Assembly: GCF_000622245.1 (NCBI RefSeq)
Contig: NZ_JHXW01000003.1
Span: forward strand, 124,001-188,000
From: Fusobacterium perfoetens ATCC 29250
GTDB taxonomy: Bacteria > Fusobacteriota > Fusobacteriia > Fusobacteriales > Fusobacteriaceae
Direction: 5' to 3'
Length of the DNA: 64,000 bases
In this document: positions 62,704 through 64,000 of the stretch, one piece after another
Layout of the letters: each line of letters starts with the position of its first letter
Position numbering within the stretch: the stretch's first letter is position 1
Notes under the pieces: model-generated
Told to the model about the DNA's origin: nothing
Databases searched by the model: none
Seen by the model: only the letters and a program-made list of their open reading frames with translations
Translations under genes and position numbers: made by a program

Positions 62704-63552
62704 ATGGACAATAAAAAAGGTGTAATTCAAATTATTCACGGAATGAGTGAACATAGAGGAAGATATAGTCATTTTTTTAAATATTTTGAGGAACAACAAT
62801 GGATAATTGAGATGGAAGAACATATTCACCATAGAGATAAAAAAGAAAGTGATGAAAAAATTGGAATATTTCAAAATGATTTTAATAAAATGATAGAAAA
62901 TCAAATTAATTTTACAAAAAAATTAAGAGAAAAATATCCTGATAAAAAAATATATATATTTGGTCATAGTATGGGCTCTTTTATAGCTCAAGAACATATG
63001 AAAAAATTTAATAAAGAAGTGGCAGGATATATTATTTGTGGTTCTTGTTATGAACAAAAAATATTATGGAATTTAGGAAAAATTTTTAGTAATCTTTTGG
63101 ATAAAATTTATAAAAATAAAAGAGCCTCTATAATAAGAAAACTAATTTTTTTAAACTCCAATAAAAAAATAAAATCAAATAATTATTATAATGAAAATTC
63201 CTGGCTTTCAAGAGACATAGAGGAAGTAAAAAAATATTCATCAGATAAAAATTGTGGTTTTACTTATAGTAGTAGTTTTTATAAAGAGTTTTTTATATTT
63301 TTAAATAAATTATATAATAGAAATGAATTTGAATTAATAAATAAAGATTTGCCAATTCTAATTATATCAGGTGATATGGACCCTGTAGGATTACATGGAA
63401 AAGGGGTTAGAGCATTAGAAAAATTTTATAAAAAATTAAATTTTAAAAACCTAACTTTAAAATTATATAAAGAAGCTAGACATGAGTTACATAATGAAAT
63501 AAATAGAGAAGAAGTATTTGAGGATATAAAAAAATGGCTTGAAAAAAATTAA
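62704..63552 (+). CDS. Alpha/beta hydrolase, monoacylglycerol lipase/lysophospholipase-like
   Basis: 282 aa. IIHGMSEHRGRY (oxyanion motif HGxxEH, about 10-21), nucleophile elbow GHSMGS (about 84-89), acid in ISGDMDPVG and His in ARHELHNE. These match the serine S33/lysophospholipase group. No signal peptide, so it acts inside the cell. ATG at 62704 has GGAGGAAG before it; the ATG at 62686 lies ahead of that site. Confidence 0.85.
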   Translation: MDNKKGVIQIIHGMSEHRGRYSHFFKYFEEQQWIIEMEEHIHHRDKKESDEKIGIFQNDFNKMIENQINFTKKLREKYPDKKIYIFGHSMGSFIAQEHMKKFNKEVAGYIICGSCYEQKILWNLGKIFSNLLDKIYKNKRASIIRKLIFLNSNKKIKSNNYYNENSWLSRDIEEVKKYSSDKNCGFTYSSSFYKEFFIFLNKLYNRNEFELINKDLPILIISGDMDPVGLHGKGVRALEKFYKKLNFKNLTLKLYKEARHELHNEINREEVFEDIKKWLEKN

Positions 63553-63558
63553 AATAAG

Positions 63559-63596
63559 AAAGAGCTTTAAAAAAATTATTTAAAGCTCTTTTTTTA
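63559..63596 (+). terminator. Terminator after the lipase-like gene
   Basis: A 12-bp perfect stem AAAGAGCTTTAA/TTAAAGCTCTTT (63559-63570 with 63580-63591) and a T-run. Confidence 0.85.
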
Positions 63597-63659
63597 TAAG
63601 AAATGAGAAAATATAATACAAAAAATATTAAATTCTTATAAAAAATAATTAAAAACATA

Positions 63660-63702
63660 TTGACATTTGTAAAAAAATATGGTAATAATTATTAACAAAT
63701 GT
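63660..63702 (+). promoter_or_regulatory. dhaL promoter with flanking inverted repeat
   Basis: TTGACA (63660-63665), 17-base spacer, TAATAA (63683-63688) with TGG in front. ACATTTGT (63663-63670) overlaps the -35 box and its inverse ACAAATGT (63695-63702) lies at the RNA start; their centres are 32 bp apart, about three helical turns. Confidence 0.6.
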
Positions 63703-63725
63703 AAATTTAAAAAAGAGGTGTTAGT

Positions 63726-64000
63726 ATGTCTATTACAAAAAAAGAGCTAAAAAATATGTTTTTAACAGCAGCATCACTTTTAAAAGAAAATTGTGAGGAA
63801 TTTTCAAAAATAGATTCACAATTTGGGGATGGGGACCATGGAATAACTATTGGTAAAATAGCAAAATTGATAGAGGAGAAAATAGAAGCATGGCCAGATG
63901 ATGAATCTATAAAAGACTTTATAGATGACTTAGGAACTGGTATAATGGGAGTAAATGGTGGTTCAGCTGGACCTTTATGGGGAACTTTAATATCAGGTTT
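63726..64000 (+). CDS. dhaL: Dihydroxyacetone kinase DhaL subunit (partial, 3' end outside window)
   Basis: First 91 residues of a DhaL-type protein. DSQFGDGDHG (about 32-41) holds the Asp ligands for the ADP-Mg2+ cluster, and GVNGGSAGPLWGT is the adenine-side loop. DhaL phosphorylates dihydroxyacetone bound to DhaK, using PEP via DhaM. DhaK and DhaM would be expected outside the window; the link to methylglyoxal synthase at the other end is that both use the DHAP node. GAGGTG ribosome site. Confidence 0.88.
   Translation, partial: MSITKKELKNMFLTAASLLKENCEEFSKIDSQFGDGDHGITIGKIAKLIEEKIEAWPDDESIKDFIDDLGTGIMGVNGGSAGPLWGTLISG

Overview
The window looks like a piece of a Fusobacterium-type chromosome. 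It is very AT-rich, nearly all genes have AGGAGG-like ribosome binding sites, and the gene set is that of an outer-membrane bacterium with lipid A genes (lpxC, fabZ, lpxA, lpxI, lpxB, an MsbA-like exporter, lpxK). LpxI is used instead of LpxH. A genus-level call is an inference from this mix; I cannot name the species. Most genes lie on the + strand and are tightly packed. I see no phage, insertion sequence, CRISPR array, tRNA or rRNA.

Layout. 1-14.1 kb: partial HAD phosphatase (-), coiled-coil protein, FAH-family enzyme (-), HU, methylglyoxal synthase, M20 peptidase (-), the lrgA-lrgB-phosphatase-dapF operon, hydrolase-ogg, miaB-rho-M23 peptidase, and a PfoR-like membrane protein. 14.1-14.6 kb: three tandem promoter-hairpin cassettes that I interpret as three small RNA genes on the - strand. 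14.6-17.6 kb: ispG, a lipoprotein gene, an ECF sigma factor with a likely anti-sigma protein and a small secreted protein, then SRP RNA. 17.6-28.2 kb: a long run of Mn-type CDF transporter with a GNAT-like head, pcrA, six genes for lipid A and its export plus fabZ, rph and rdgB. 28.3-35.7 kb: hslU-smc and lpxK-unknown-nadD. 35.7-45.4 kb: DJ-1-like protein and lipoprotein (-), yqeC, htpX (-), ppx, acylphosphatase, a membrane J protein, glmU-prs, tsaC with two unknown genes, and a Bax inhibitor-1-like protein.

45.4-64 kb: MATE pump (-) divergent from a split threonine/serine exporter (thrE halves), ybaK, Nudix, two tandem Cof phosphatases, a GltS-type transporter with two M20 amidohydrolases, tldD (-), an SSAT-like acetyltransferase, nitroreductase (-), a hemolysin III-like protein with a 48-residue gene and an 831-residue ligase-ACP-acyltransferase, cold shock protein, alkyladenine glycosylase, a lipase-like hydrolase and the start of dhaL.

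Themes: envelope building (lipid A, UDP-GlcNAc, phospholipid acylation, cell wall hydrolase) next to envelope quality control (ECF sigma, HtpX, small RNAs). The most interesting non-coding signals are the three-copy small RNA array at 14119-14487, a 14-bp perfect inverted repeat over the thrE promoter, a terminator-like hairpin at the very 5' end of the MATE transcript, and paired palindromes between the nitroreductase and hemolysin III genes.
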